DNA of 64,000 nucleotides from Chondrilla cf. caribensis (taxonomy: Eukaryota > Porifera > Demospongiae > Chondrillida > Chondrillidae). The notes under the pieces are model-generated. The model was not told the DNA's origin. It saw only the letters and a list, made by a program, of their open reading frames with translations, and searched no databases. Shown piece by piece: positions 1 through 13,500 of this stretch (position 1 is its first letter; each line of letters begins with the position of its first letter). The translations under genes and the position numbers were made by a program. The stretch lies in assembly GCA_964020155.1 (NCBI GenBank), contig OZ026562.1, positions 2,738,501 through 2,802,500 on the forward strand. Direction: 5' to 3'.

Positions 1-262
1 AAGATCACCGTGTATGAACATAGTACACTGTAATCTGTCTATAAAGACCACCTAATTGACCAAGAAAAGGTGGTGTCTGTTGATAAGAGAACTTTTAGTA
101 GAGTTTTAGTAGAGGTGCCGCATTTTTGAGATTACATAGTGGATGGTTCAAGAGTGATCTTTAGTCACAAGTGGTCTAGGTGAGTAGGTATGCATGTACA
201 TATATAGCCATTTACACGTAAAGAAATGAAACACCACGCCCAGCATCTCTCCTCTCACGCAC

Positions 263-3200
263 CACAAGGTAGCACAATGACCCCCGATCGGGCTCGACCA
301 TTTCCAAACATCTTTCGCAAACTTTTCTCCTACGGAATGACAGCACAATGTCATGATATTATGCAGACAAAATTATTTAGGAACGAGAACAAACCCATAC
401 AACTGAAATACTACTACTAAAAAACTCATAAAATGACAAAAAAGAAACAAAAAACAGTTGCAGAAGTTCACCTGATATGGTCTCAGTACAGTGGTTGGCT
501 TGAGATCCATGCTGCACCCAGTTAAATGTCATTCAAAGTATGAAAGCAAACAATGGAACCAAGTTCTCACTTGATGTCTTTATTGACTGTATCATTTCGA
601 AAATCATATTCCGCTAGTAGTGGAAATTCCATCTCTAAACATCTACAACAACAAATTAGTAGCACAGTACACATGGACACACACCATGGTTAGTAACACA
701 CTTTAATGTTACAGGCAATGGTCGAACACTTGTATGTACCTCTTCTGGAGAGTTTCCAATTCTTCCTGTTTTATTTCAAACGACACCGTCTTCAACTATG
801 GGATATGGTAAATGTCACTACTTGTCAACTGTCCAATTTCACCTCCAGCAACGACCGTTACATGCACGCAAACACACCTCATCCAAGTCATCGTCATCCT
901 TATCCATTCTGTCAATATAAGCAGCTATGTCTTGAGGCACTGAAGGAGAATTGTTCTGCATACGTACCAAAAGTATACGTGAAATAACCTCAAACCTTAA
1001 TTGCACTTGTTTGAAAATGGTTGTGTGCTCGTCCATGTGTATGCAATGTTCACTTACAGTGTCCTCCTCTACAGCTGCTGTAGCTGGTTTACTCCCAAAC
1101 TACAAAGTGCACAATAAATGTATGTACGTACAGTCAGTGTGTTGAACATACATAATATGTATATTATGTATCATACATATACATATGTATGTACGTATGT
1201 CATACAACTCATTTCAAAAGGTGAAACATGCATACCTGTATTCCCAATTGAGGTTGGGAAGAGGTGGTTGTGTCCATAGGAGTCTCATCATCTTCAAGCA
1301 CACGTCTACATGAAATGTACAGGCATGGTATGTGATGACAAGGTACAGTTGTATAGGCTAGAACCACTGACCTTGTCTGCTGGATAACACTATCTTTCAA
1401 CAAAGTTTGGAGAATATCCTAACGTGTACATACAAAAGTACAAATATAAGCACAAACCATTGAATGTGGTACAAGTTGAACCTTTATTATAGCACTCTCT
1501 GAATAAAGGACAGGCTACGTACAAAATAACCTCACTACAGAGAACACTTTTGGAGACACCAAAAAAGGACTTTCCAATAATAGTAATACATTATTCACCT
1601 CTGAAGAGTGGACAACCTCTCTACAGTGGACAAATTAACTAGTTCCATGTATCCTTTATAAAGAGGTCCCACTGTAGTACATATGTAAATTGTACACATG
1701 TACAACCATATCAATATGAAATTCACCAATATCAATTCACCAATATCACCATCACCATCACCATCAACACCACCAACATCATGGACCATTACCACAAGAT
1801 ATAAGTACTTTGCCAACTCTCAACACAACACATAAGCCCATAATACTATACACTACGTACTACTACATATTGTAGATTTATACTCACAGGATAGTGGCTC
1901 TCCACGAAATAGCGATTGTGTTTCAAGACCAACTTAACTTTACCACAGCTCACCGTACACAACTGCATACGTACAACAAAGAAGGTGATGGAGGCAGTCA
2001 ACTTGGAAATACTACAAGGACCCTGAAAATATATGAAGGGAATGTCAATACTAAACCTTGATGAAGCTGATTATTCCTTCAGGAATATTGGTTTTGCTCA
2101 ATCGACGTAGGTACTCAATAATGTCTTCAGTCTGCCGGGAAAGATAAGACAATTTCAAAAAGCGGAGACATAGGTAAACGTTTCTGCAAGAACAACATAC
2201 TCGAAGACCAACAGATGAAGCGGCGTACAAGGAATATGCAGTGAGCTGGAATTCATGAATATGTTCCGGTCTGCAGATGGGCTAATTTGATGAAGGAAGT
2301 GTACATAATATTTTAGAAAATATGCTAGTTAACACAGTGCAATAAATAGTACATAACTGTACATTTATAAAGATAGCAGCAATGACCAAGTGCATGGCTA
2401 TATAATAAACTAACTCCAATATGTACCACTTCCATTGGAGTGGATTAATTCCAATGGTACCATCTGCTAACAATCAGTGAATTAAATAGTCAATGAACTT
2501 AACAAAAGGCAGTGTATAATACATATGTACTGTCCATAAGTATGTATGTACACATAAAATTGAAATCAATTGATCTTCTGTACCTCGGCGATAGCAATGA
2601 GGAAGTCCCTAGCGTGCTTGTATACAGGAGAAAATGATTCCAGAAATATGTGACCATCTCCAGCCTATGGGAAGTCTGCTGTAACACCAGTGCAGCACAA
2701 AAAGATGCAAAAATCAACTCACGACCCAGAGTGGGCGGGACCCATGGTCCGCCTTCAAGGACAAAATTGAGCTGTAGTCTTTCGCTCCATACACATCCTG
2801 AATAATTATTTAAGACAAATATTCAATTAAAGGTATGATTAATTGATCACTAACTGGACAAAACAAAATCCATCATTACACAGAACGTACATACAAATAC
2901 ACATACCACCGGAGCTTCTTCCGTTTCTGATGCAACAGCAGATGCTGAGCTAGGAAGATCCTCTGTAAACATAGCGATAAAAAAGGAGAAAGCATTGTGT
3001 TTGTGCTACCAACACTAGTGCACAGTAAATATAACATTTCACTGTCTGAATTGATGCTACTACTGTATCCATAGTACAAGTGTTTATCATACATGGTAGG
3101 CATGGTATAGTTACGCAATGTACGTATGAATTAAGTAGACAACATTGGTCATTTTCCCCAATAAGCACTATACATGGAAACCAACCAATACATGCAAACA

Positions 3201-3485
3201 TACATTATGGTGAATATACTGTTTCTGTGAATGCACAGACACACACACACATACATGTACACAATGGCATGCAAACACAAAAACACACAGGTAAACATAC
3301 ACATATGTAAACATATACGTACAGTAAAAGTGAAACATATATACAGAACACACACACACACACACACACATGTACACAATTGCATGCAAACATAAACACA
3401 CACGCATAAGCATACACACAAACACATGTAAACATACACACAAACACAGATGTAAACATACACACAGGAAAACATAAAAACAGAA

Positions 3486-3543
<58 letters not shown>

Positions 3544-3942
3544 CGCTAAAATACTTACTTGATACATTAGTATTCCAATTACTTTCGCCAAGCTTTGACT
3601 TCAGTTTCGCTGCTGGAGTTACTTCCCACTCGTCATCTACACAGAAAAGTAGGTCCAGTAAAACACAGTGGTATTACGTTAATGAAACACCACTATTTTC
3701 AGTTGTCGGACTACACGTGGACCTTGTATAAGCTTGGCATGATGGTAATTTTTAAGTAAATAAGGTCAACATATATACCTTCTGTCATTGATGTTTTATA
3801 TTCACACAAATGCGTCGAGGGTACATATATTGTATATATCGATACCACATATTGTCGGTTATGTATTTCTCTACTTGGTATAAAATTGGTATTTGTATAT
3901 TTACCAACCTTCACTTCGAAACCTCTTCCTTTTTTCGGCCAT
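263..3942 (-). CDS. ERCC3: XPB/ERCC3 TFIIH DNA helicase, N-terminal part (partial at left edge)
   Basis: This gene encodes the XPB subunit of TFIIH, a 3'-5' DNA translocase that opens promoters and drives nucleotide excision repair in the nucleus. The ATG at 3942-3940 starts [12 protein letters not shown]. About a dozen short exons can be joined leftward: [19 protein letters not shown] near 3640-3560, [19 protein letters not shown] near 2797-2718, [19 protein letters not shown] near 2690-2595, [18 protein letters not shown] near 2280-2190, [16 protein letters not shown] near 1945-1890, [17 protein letters not shown] near 815-757, [18 protein letters not shown] near 645-570, and VLRPYQ followed by [18 protein letters not shown] near 345-263. 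These match the XPB N-terminal damage-recognition region up to just before the Walker A GKS. The helicase domains, including the ATPase motifs, lie off the left edge. Family identity is strong; exact borders in the weakly conserved region near 1240-1100 are uncertain. It is divergent from calreticulin. Confidence 0.9.
3236..3540. repeat. (CA)n microsatellite and CA-rich tract in an ERCC3 intron
   Basis: Impure CA dinucleotide runs are interspersed with ATGTA words and end in a nearly pure run from about 3487 to 3540. The long cysteine/valine open frames on the minus strand here come from the GT repeat and are not genes. Confidence 0.95.
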
Positions 3943-3943
3943 G

Positions 3944-3951
3944 ATGACGTC
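3944..3951. promoter_or_regulatory. CRE-like palindrome TGACGTCA in the ERCC3/CALR promoter
   Basis: A perfect 8-bp CRE (TGACGTCA) lies 2 bp upstream of the ERCC3 ATG, so it may sit in the 5' leader of ERCC3 rather than upstream of its transcription start. An E-box CACGTG follows near 3970. CREs bind CREB/ATF family bZIP factors. The site is seen directly; binding is inference. Confidence 0.5.
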
Positions 3952-3993
3952 AGCAAGAGTCATATAGATCACGTGTGCACATTGTCACATGAA

Positions 3994-4012
3994 CCAATCA
4001 GCTCACACCACG
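3994..4012 (+). promoter_or_regulatory. ER stress response element (ERSE), CCAAT-N9-CCACG
   Basis: CCAAT at 3994-3998, exactly nine bases, then CCACG at 4008-4012: the full consensus of the ERSE bound by NF-Y and ATF6 or XBP1 in chaperone promoters. It lies 71 bp upstream of the calreticulin ATG and on the same strand. Calreticulin is a classical ERSE target in vertebrates, so position and target agree. The sequence match is direct; function here is inference. Confidence 0.8.
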
Positions 4013-4082
4013 CTTTGTGTCTCGTCCGCAAAAAGAGCATTAGCTCCAGAATCCTCCATTGATCAAACGGTACAAGGTGAAC

Positions 4083-6617
4083 ATGGTGAAGGCGGTCGTC
4101 TTTCTATATCTTCTAGTGGTAACATTAGTAAATGCCACAGTTTTCTTCGAAGAAAAATTTGATGACGGAGGTAAGTGACCAATTGGATTATTTCTGAATT
4201 GTTCCAATTCGATTACCCTTACTGTGTGTGGGCCCCACTCAGCGATTGGTATGGCTGTATTGACTGATAGAGAAAGTTTTTTCATCGTTGCTTACTATAA
4301 GTGACTTTATTGTCCTACCTGGATTACTAATTCTTTGTTATTCTGTTACTGCCCAGCTGCCTGGGAAGACAGATGGATTACATCTACAAAGAAGTCAGAT
4401 TATGGGAAATTTAAATTGTCCGCTGGAAAATTCTACGGAGATGCAGAAAAAGACAAAGGTAGGGTGTTGCTTCACGTGTTTGTAGTCCGTTATTTCAGGA
4501 TCCCGATGTATGTATGTGTGTGTCTGTATCTCTCCAGGGATTCAAACCAGTCAAGATGCTAGATTCTATGCTGTATCGTCTAAATTCAGCGAGCCGTTTG
4601 ACAACGAGGGTAAGACATTAGTCGTCCAGTTCTCCGTAAAACACGAACAAATAATCGACTGTGGGGGCGGTTACGTGAAGCTGTTTCCCAGCGGATTCAA
4701 ACCAGAAGAAATGGAAGGGGAATCACCTTACAACATTATGTTTGGTGAGTAAACTTCGTGTTCTTTCTTCCTTTTCAGTTTTGACGTTGCTCACACGTGA
4801 TGTGGTGTGTCATTTGATCTGTACTGTGGACATTGTATGTTGAAGTTAATTTTCAGTTCACTTAAGTGTGGTTGTTGTGTTTACTTAAAGGCCCTGACAT
4901 TTGTGGTCCCGGAACAAAGAAGGTTCACGTCATCTTCAATTACAAGGGAAAGAATCTTTTGATCAAGAGGGATATCAGATGTAAAGATGATGAATTCTCA
5001 CACTTGTACACTCTGATAGTCAAGCCGGACAACACTTACGAAGTCTTGATCGACAACGAGAGTGCACAGAAAGGCAACCTGGAGGATGACTGGGACTTCC
5101 TCCCATCCAAGATGATCAATGACCCCGAAGCTAAGAAACCAACAGATTGGGACGATAATCCTAAAATTGATGACCCTGAGGATGAAAAACCGGAGGTGTG
5201 CGAGATTTTTAAATTCTGCGTTGTCGTTTTCCCCGTTGTGTGTCAAATGTTGTGTGAAAAATTCTGCCTTGTGGTATTCCCTGTTGTGGGTGAGATGTTG
5301 TGTAACTTCTGCGTTGTGGTGTTCATGGTCCAGTGATGTGTTCGTTTCCTATTTTACGGTTTGTAGGACTGGGATCAACCTGAATACATTGCCGATCCAG
5401 ACGCCCAGAAACCAGGTGACTGGGATGATGACACAGATGGGGAATGGGAACCACCTATGATACCCAACCCTGACTACAAGGTGTGTAGTAGTGTAGTGTG
5501 TGAGAATTATTACATGTAGTTGTTTCATTCCTGACATGCATACATAATTTTGCAATGTGGTTTTGTGTAGGGTGAATGGAAACCCAAACAAATCGACAAC
5601 CCCAACTACAAGGGAGAGTGGGTTCACCCACAGATACCTAATCCAGAATATGCTGAAGATCCTAATCTGTACCACTTTGCAAGTACAGAGTACATCGGCC
5701 TTGATTTGTGGCAGGTACGTGAGTATAAAATAGGTAATAAATGTGGTAATTGCACGTAAATGTTTGAACACATGTATCACTCATTAGGTCTCCATATGCA
5801 GTGCAACCTCAGTTATCCTAACCCATTGGGACATTAGATTTTTAAGAAGCGTTCAGATAACTCAAGTCATAACATGTAAAGAATTTTGCTTTATGCCAAC
5901 TTATTAGCCATCACGAAATCCAGTAGAAACCTTTAAAAATACAAAAGAAACCAAGTAATAGCTTGCTTGTACTACAAGCATAATATTCTATCTTACACTA
6001 TTAAGCTTTAGGAAGCCATGTTTATATGACATCATTAGTATTAAAATGATTGATGTATTATTTTGGGTCGTCCAGATAACTGAGTTTCGGATAATGGAGG
6101 TTGCACTGTGCATGCAATTGTGTCACTCGTTGGGTCTCGGTGCATTTGTAGGTAAAATCTGGTACAATCTTTGATAACTTCCTTATCACCGATGATGTGG
6201 AATATGCCAAGCAAGTAGCAGAGGATACCTGGGCAGTTACCAAAAAGGGAGAGAAAGAAATGAAAGATAAGGTAAGCAACTTGTTGTTGCGAATAGTTGT
6301 CGTATCCTCAAAGAGGCCTCACACTTGACTCAACTATGTATGGTATGTACAGATTGATGAAGAAGCTCGTAAGGTTCAAGAGGAAGAAGAAAAGAAACGT
6401 AAAGAAGAGGAGGAAGCAAATAAAGAGGAAGAAGAGGAAGAGGAAGAAGAAGAAGAGGAAGAGGAAGAAGAGGAAGAGGATACTGAGGTAGGTGCTTAGA
6501 AATTGCAGTGTGAGTATTGTTGCTGTGTTTGACCGCTTTTTTATTTGATATCTTCTTCATGTCTATCAGCCGGCTGGCGGTGAGTCTGAAGGTGGAGAGA
6601 TAAAGGATGAATTGTGA
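4083..6617 (+). CDS. CALR: Calreticulin, ER calcium-binding lectin chaperone
   Basis: Calreticulin binds monoglucosylated glycoproteins and calcium in the ER lumen. Nine exons join in frame: 4083-4170, 4357-4458, 4538-4744, 4891-5195, 5367-5480, 5571-5714, 6152-6271, 6353-6487 and 6570-6617. They total 1263 bp, or 420 residues, close to the usual family length. A signal peptide ([18 protein letters not shown]) leads into the lectin domain, with the signatures [17 protein letters not shown] and [20 protein letters not shown]. The P-domain repeats follow ([25 protein letters not shown], then [17 protein letters not shown]). The C-terminus is an acidic Glu run ending GGEIKDEL, an ER retention signal. 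All introns follow GT-AG and the gene appears intact. Its promoter is shared with ERCC3 and holds an ERSE, consistent with ER-stress induction. Confidence 0.97.
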
Positions 6618-7526
6618 ATGCTCCACTCGCTGGATAGGAGTATTGTCCACATAGGAAATTATTATAATCATGGCAGTTATAGTAATTATTAATACATGTT
6701 AGGGAACAGAATGAGTGCATTTTTTTGGTTTTATGTAATACAATGCATTGCTAAACTGTCTGTAATGTAATTTTGATATTACATAATATTGAATGATTGA
6801 CTACTACCATTGGCTGGCTAAGTGCATACCATATTGAATATTAATATAATACATGCACTTGAGAGTCAATTATACAGTAAGCAGGGAGCAAACTAGTTAG
6901 CTACATAGAAATAAAACGTGATAATGAATTATGTACGTTGTAGCCATTAATATTAATATGCCTGAAGGTGCTTTGTTGGAAACCATTATATTATATATAA
7001 CAAGGAATGGAATTGCATGTGTGATATACACAAGCCAGCTATTTGCCTTGAAATATCCTCTCTGAAAGTACAGATTTGGTGTACATGTGTACTTTATTAA
7101 GTAAGTTGCATGGAGTGTATAATGACTTGAATTACATATTACTATATAGGAACACACACTACACGCTGTATGTACAGCTATATACTAAGTCTATACGTAC
7201 AACATGCAGGATTGCAATTAAGTATATTACATCACCATGTACAACAAAACAATAAGTGGTAATTATTCAATAATAATATTATTATTCTTAATTATACTTC
7301 TTGTCACAGTACTAGTATAATAATATCACTACCATTGTGTTAACAATTAATTGTGAATAAGCATAAGATACAAAATTAATGTCTGAATGTGAAGCAAATG
7401 ATAAACTGCATTAATTTGTTCTACTTGACACTGAAAGGCATAATAATACTATTCCTACACGAATGTATACCAGTTACAAGTGGTATGGAAGTTTTGAATT
7501 GCCCCCATACAATCGGAGATGGAAAT
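6618..7526. other. Intergenic, AT-rich
   Basis: This is the convergent gap between calreticulin and the cadherin gene. It is strongly AT-rich, with only short non-conserved frames. No RNA gene or recognisable repeat was seen. Confidence 0.6.
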
Positions 7527-10500
7527 TTAATTCCACTTCACATTTGAAACTGTAGGTCTTGCTGGTGTTGTGAAGTTATTTTTCCCCTGCACAAACAACT
7601 CATATTCGGAAGGACGAGGGGACCCTAAGGTTGTAACTGTTGTTGAAGTGTCTGCGTGGTAAGAGCTGAGGTAGTTGCCCATGTCGCTGTTGGCATCTTC
7701 ACTTGGAGTTCCAGAGACTTGAGCTTTATGTCGGTCCCCATCAACTGTGGCTCTCAGAGTGGTTGTATTCTGTGCAATGTAAGTGTGCAGTGAAGAGCAT
7801 GAACACAGCCACTAGCTACTACAACGTGTACAAAATTACATTAGTAGAGGAAACTTTGTTTTTGGGAGTTTTTACAATCATGAGGGAATATAGTTTCAAC
7901 AAGTTCTTTTGTTGATTTGCAACCCTGAGAATAGTACAGTGGGACTATTATGATCAAAAATCTATAAAATCTGACCAAATTCTGAGACACTTGTAATTGA
8001 TTCTTATTATATAATACACAACTGGAATACATTGTGTTACTTGATCCTTGGCTAAATATCACATTCTAATGATAGTGAGCCTTGGAGTGAGTATCTGGTC
8101 TCAATAAAAACTGGAAAACTGACAAAACTGGCTCTGATCACAACTGGAAGCCAAAATGCTTTCCTCCCAAAGATAACCTTTATGTCGACGTGACGTTATG
8201 AGTAGAATGTATCAATTGCTCATGCACTTTCTAGGGATGACATTTAAATGCGGTATGTTATACAAATGATATTTACTGATAATAGGCAGCCCATAAATTG
8301 TACAATTATTGACAAAGGCACGAAAGAAACTTACTTCATGTTCATCTTTGACATAGTTTGGATCCCACCAAGGCATTTGGATATTCTGATCCAACAATTC
8401 ATCGTCGTGAAGGAGTTTATTGACATCAGCTGCAATAAAAGTCCACATATGTACCATACATAATACACATATGCACATGAATGTACGAATCTCAGCATGT
8501 AAGTAATAGATATACTTACCATCTGGTAAACGAGGTTGTAGGGGTATATTGTCTTGACCAATGGGTTTCCGGCGCATACCCCAGTTATCGTTACTTTGTT
8601 CCCTTGCTCTACAGGTGTGTAGTGTGGATGGTGGGATGGAAACAACACCAAAAAATTACATGTACACAATGTTCACTATGCACAGTACATTTACACATAA
8701 TGTTTGCTATGTACAGAACATTACACATACGTATGTAATATTCACACATATGTAATGTTCACTATGTACTGTACATGTACACACATTGTTCGCTATGTAC
8801 GTATATTGTACACAATGTTCACTATGTACAGTACATGTACACACAATGTTCACTATGTAAAGTACATGTACACACAGTACTCACCGTGATTTTGGTGATC
8901 TCCTTCTTCTACAGGAACAAAATATGATTGCAATAGCCAAGAACATGATGGCTATTACTACAACCAGAGCAATGACAACTGCAATAATCAATTGAATTGA
9001 AAATGGTTCAGTTTCTGTTGGTGGACTTGTAGAAGTTGTAGTGGTATTGTGAACTCTAACTCTAAATCCAAGCTCAGCAGCTAGCTGTCAATGAAAAATT
9101 GTAAAGAATTATAACATTGTGCTAATTGTGAATAACAGTTGCCATGGGATACCTGTTCTGAATTCTGGTTAATAATCTTAGCACTGTTGTTTACACTCAG
9201 AAAACTATAGTCATATGGAATATTACTGCCAGAAACTGGACCAGGTGAATAAAAGCCATCATAAAACACACCACTGACTAGCAACCTGAAGGGGATAATA
9301 GCAAGAAAGACAGTAAACTAGACAATACCTTGGATGTGAGAAGGTCTGTGGAAAAAATCACACTAACACAATTATTAATCACCATATCTATTATTATGAT
9401 GACACTTCCTTTGTCACATACATCCAGAATATGTCAACCTGTTAGGACTTAAATGAATCAAGATGTTCACTACGTTGATTTATATGATGCTCAACACATT
9501 ACTTTCCTCGCCTAATAATTCAATGCATACAGTAAACTGATGTTAGATGTTACACATCCCTTGATCCACAGAAGTTGGATAAAATCCAAATAAGTCATGC
9601 AGTTCAAGGTGATTCTTCTATGGTATTTACAGCATGTGAGCATCTATGGTAAAAAAGGTAATGCTAACTGATAAACGTTAATCAATAACCGTTTAAAGTT
9701 CCTTTTTTTCTTAGAATCATTAACAGATGGAATTTAACGATTTTTGGATAACCATTAATGCTTTTCTGATGAGCATTGATTTATATCGGTTAAGGCTCAT
9801 TGTCAACAGAGCTTAACAAGCTATTCGAAATGATCTTTTGTACAGTATCCAGGGAACTGGTAGACCATCCAAGCCAAATGCAGAAATGATTAAGATAATT
9901 GAGGAGAAGATGAAAGAGGATGACGGAACTAATACTATGTACATGGTCAAACTCTTAAGGTTAAAGGCTACAAAATATCGAGGACGACCAGGAAGGCTTT
10001 GAGCTGGAATTTCCACGGTAAGTTCTGCCACATGTTATGAATTAACGGTTAACACTTTCCCGTAAACTAAATAGCAGATATTCATTGACGCTTATCTGCT
10101 AACTGAAAAATGCTAACCGAAATTATCGTTAACTTTTGCACCGTACCGAGTACAGTACATTGAATTGTGAACATAATATCATGGTAATAACTTGATCTTT
10201 GCACATCAAGGATTGCCAGCATATTAATTTAAGACTTACTTGTTGGAATCGAGCCGTTCGGCCACATAGTAGTGGAATCTGTAGCCTGTTACCACTGCTT
10301 CTAGCTCATCCTTCAATTTCTTTGCATCCATACCTTGTAGAAACACATTTCGACCAATCCTAGTATCTACCTCTAGTTTGAAAAGATAATCGGTAGAGAA
10401 GATCACCAGATAGAGCTCAGCTGAATCGGAGCTGAAATCAGAATCAAAAACTTTAATTGTTCCTCTAACAAAACTGTTTGTAGCTGTTGCTTGAAATGTA

Positions 10501-13500
10501 GGTCCAATGAGAATATCCATGTCTACTTCATCCGTTGTCAAGCCAAGTGCAGGCTCTACAGAAATTCGGTTCAACTGGTCTTGATCATCTTCATCGGAGA
10601 CGTCCAAGGTTAGAATTACAATTCCATCATCATTCTCTCCCCCCACAGAGGCTCTAGCAAAGGCAACGTAAGCCTCGGAATCAAGCACAGGAGGATCGTT
10701 CACATTTTCCACAGTCAATGTGAAATCCACAGTCACACTCAATTGTGGATTGCCATGATCCCTACCTGTAACAGAGAACATGAACATATTGTTCTCTTCA
10801 AAGTTTAGGGATTTATTGAGAATAATGTTGAAACCGTTGATAAAAACAGGGGCATTGCCCGCTATACTCAGTGTTACCTTAGCATTGTCTCCACTATCCT
10901 CATCAGACACTTCTACATATGCTATAGCTATACCCTTGGGATTGTTCTCCTTTACTGTTAGAATGGTAGCATTGGGCACAACCATTGGATGATTGTCGTT
11001 CAGATCCAGAACTGAAATTTCTACAAATGTAGAAGTAATCCCGGTTGAACTTTCTGCTGCCACAATTAGCTGCAATGTGGAATGTTGCTCGTAGTCTAAA
11101 GTTGTAGTTAGACAGACTTTTGCTCCAACCACCAAATCGCTGTCCTCATCTCTATCAACAACAAGATGGAATTTGTCTTTTACTTCTGAAGGAATGCTAC
11201 TGTTGATGCGAAAATGGATATTTCTTGCTCTAGATACATCCAGGATTTCTAAAAGATAAGTGTCTGTACACGTGCTACCAGACACCTCTGTATTCTCTGT
11301 GATGTCAAAGTGATGTATGCTGTGAATGAATGTTAAGCTTCGAGGAACTATCTTTATAACAACTTGAGTTGTCGTGGACACGTTAAACTGACTGTCATCT
11401 GTAGCCTTCACAGTCAAGGTGACATTCTGGTCAGCAGTGAACTTGCCAACTCTGGTCTTGTAGATAATACCTGATACTCTGTCAATGGAGAAGTCTGCGA
11501 TAGCAAAATTTCCTTCTGGAGTTCCGCTCACTCCAACAATTTCAAAATATACTCTATCCAGATCAGGATCATGTGCAGTCAAGGTAGTAATTTCACTTCC
11601 GGCACTGATGTTAGGAGCAATGGGAACAATGTATTGTTCTATATTTGTGTTTCCATTGCCGAATATCGGCGGAGTGTCTGGTAGATTACCTACAGCTATT
11701 GTTATTACGTCAGTACTGGTCTGAGGAGGGGATCCGTGATCAGACATGATGAGAGAAACAGTATAATTAGGTTGTGATTCATAGTCCAGTTCATGCTGAA
11801 GAAACAAGCGAGTTCCTCGTATTTCAAATACATCTTCATGATTCTCGAGGGATAGAGATACCATGGCATTTTGTCCGTCATCGATGTCCTTTGTGACAAT
11901 GGTGAATACCTCCTCACTAGCACAGCAGCGCTCTGTTATTCGGTAATATCGAGGTGCAATCAATACAGGTGCGTTGTCATTGACATCCAATATGTTGATG
12001 GTCAGCACCCCTGTGTCAGTGTGTTGAGTGTCATTTACGGCTATAATTAGCTGAAACACACTGTGACCCACATCTCTGTCCACGTTGCTCATTAGAACAT
12101 TACCACTGACAGGAATTATATCAAAAAATTCGTTTGGATTCAAAAGATGGAACTCGAGCACTGCATTACTGTCACTATCAGTAGCATTTACCTTGTATAC
12201 TTCACCAGTGACATTTTCGTGAACGTCTATAACCTGGGGGAGGTTGGTAATATTGGGACCATTGTCGTTTATATTAGCTATTAGCACTGTCACAGAACAG
12301 TTAACTGCAATAGTGAGGTTACTGGATGTTAATTGGCTGGTTACAGTAACTATGAAGTTGTACATATTTGGAGGTGCCTCAGCGTCCAAGGATTCAGTTG
12401 CATACAAAGTGCCGCCGTGTCTGACTTCAAATGTATCGGAATTGTCAGCAAAAGATAAAGCCTCTTCCTCTACAATAGCACCATTACCAGCAGTTACAGT
12501 TACATGGCCCAGAATATGCCCTCCCAAAGGTCTCTCCTCTATTACAAAAGTAAACAGGGGTCTGGAGCAAACTAACATATCTGGGTCCATCACAACATTG
12601 ATAACTATTGTGACCTGATTTCTTCTTATGAGACCATTTTGATCATTAGTAGCTTCCACTAGAAAGGAAAAGGTTCTAAAGGCAAGATTTTCACTAGCTC
12701 TAACATTTCCCAAATTGTCTACGGTGAAAAATGTCCTGGGTGACGATGTAACAATACTGTAGGATACACTCTTTTCAAGATCTTCATCAGTTGAGGAAAC
12801 TTGTAATAAAAACTCATTTTCCATTACTGGTCCAGAAATTGTTCTTGTGTATAATGGTTTGGTAAACATAGGATCATTGTCATTTTCATCAGTGACATAC
12901 ACTCGAACTTCAACTGTTGCATTGATTGTATCCGAAAGAACTACGCTCACTTGTAAGACGTATTTATCCTTTCTTTCTCTATCAAAAGAGTCAACCGCTA
13001 GTAGTGCACCACTGTACATATCAACTATAAATGAACCGGAATCATTGTTTGCAAGTAACAAGAACCGAAGTAAGTTCCTAAGACTAGTTGGAACATTTAG
13101 AGGTTGTATAAATCCAACATAAGAGCCTCGAGGACTATTTTCTTGAATGGTAAAGTTGAGCCATTCCTCATATGTTATTATCAATTGACTCGGTATAGCT
13201 GGAGAGACGAACAAATGTACTCGGACTTCGGTAGATTGCACAGGTGTTCCCACATCACTGGCTGTAACTGTCAACACATACCTACCCTCTGGAGGACAGT
13301 CCAGTGGTGATATTATACCGTTTGTTCTGTTAATAGTAAAGTTGCTGTCGGGGGAGAGCGAGTAAGTGACATGTCCGTTTGATCCATGGTCACCATCGCT
13401 TGCAGACACATTAAATTCAACAGAAGTGGTATCGTTGACAGTTGAGCAGTTGAAGGCGAAGGTGTAAAAAGATTGCAAAAACTGTGGAGCATTATCATTG

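Noticed and set aside
1..262. A possible further ERCC3 exon with the Walker A motif
   Set aside because: No GAGKS-like coding segment was found on the minus strand before the left edge; the stretch reads as intron.
3149..3538. Cys/Val-rich minus-strand frames
   Set aside because: These are translations of a (GT)n microsatellite within an ERCC3 intron.
6297..6491. A plus-strand Lys/Arg-rich frame
   Set aside because: It is an alternative frame of the calreticulin acidic GAA/GAG-rich exon; the Glu-rich frame joins in phase to the KDEL exon.
12244..12618. A 124-codon plus-strand frame within the cadherin exon
   Set aside because: Antisense shadow of cadherin repeats, which show conserved DxNDN motifs on the minus strand.
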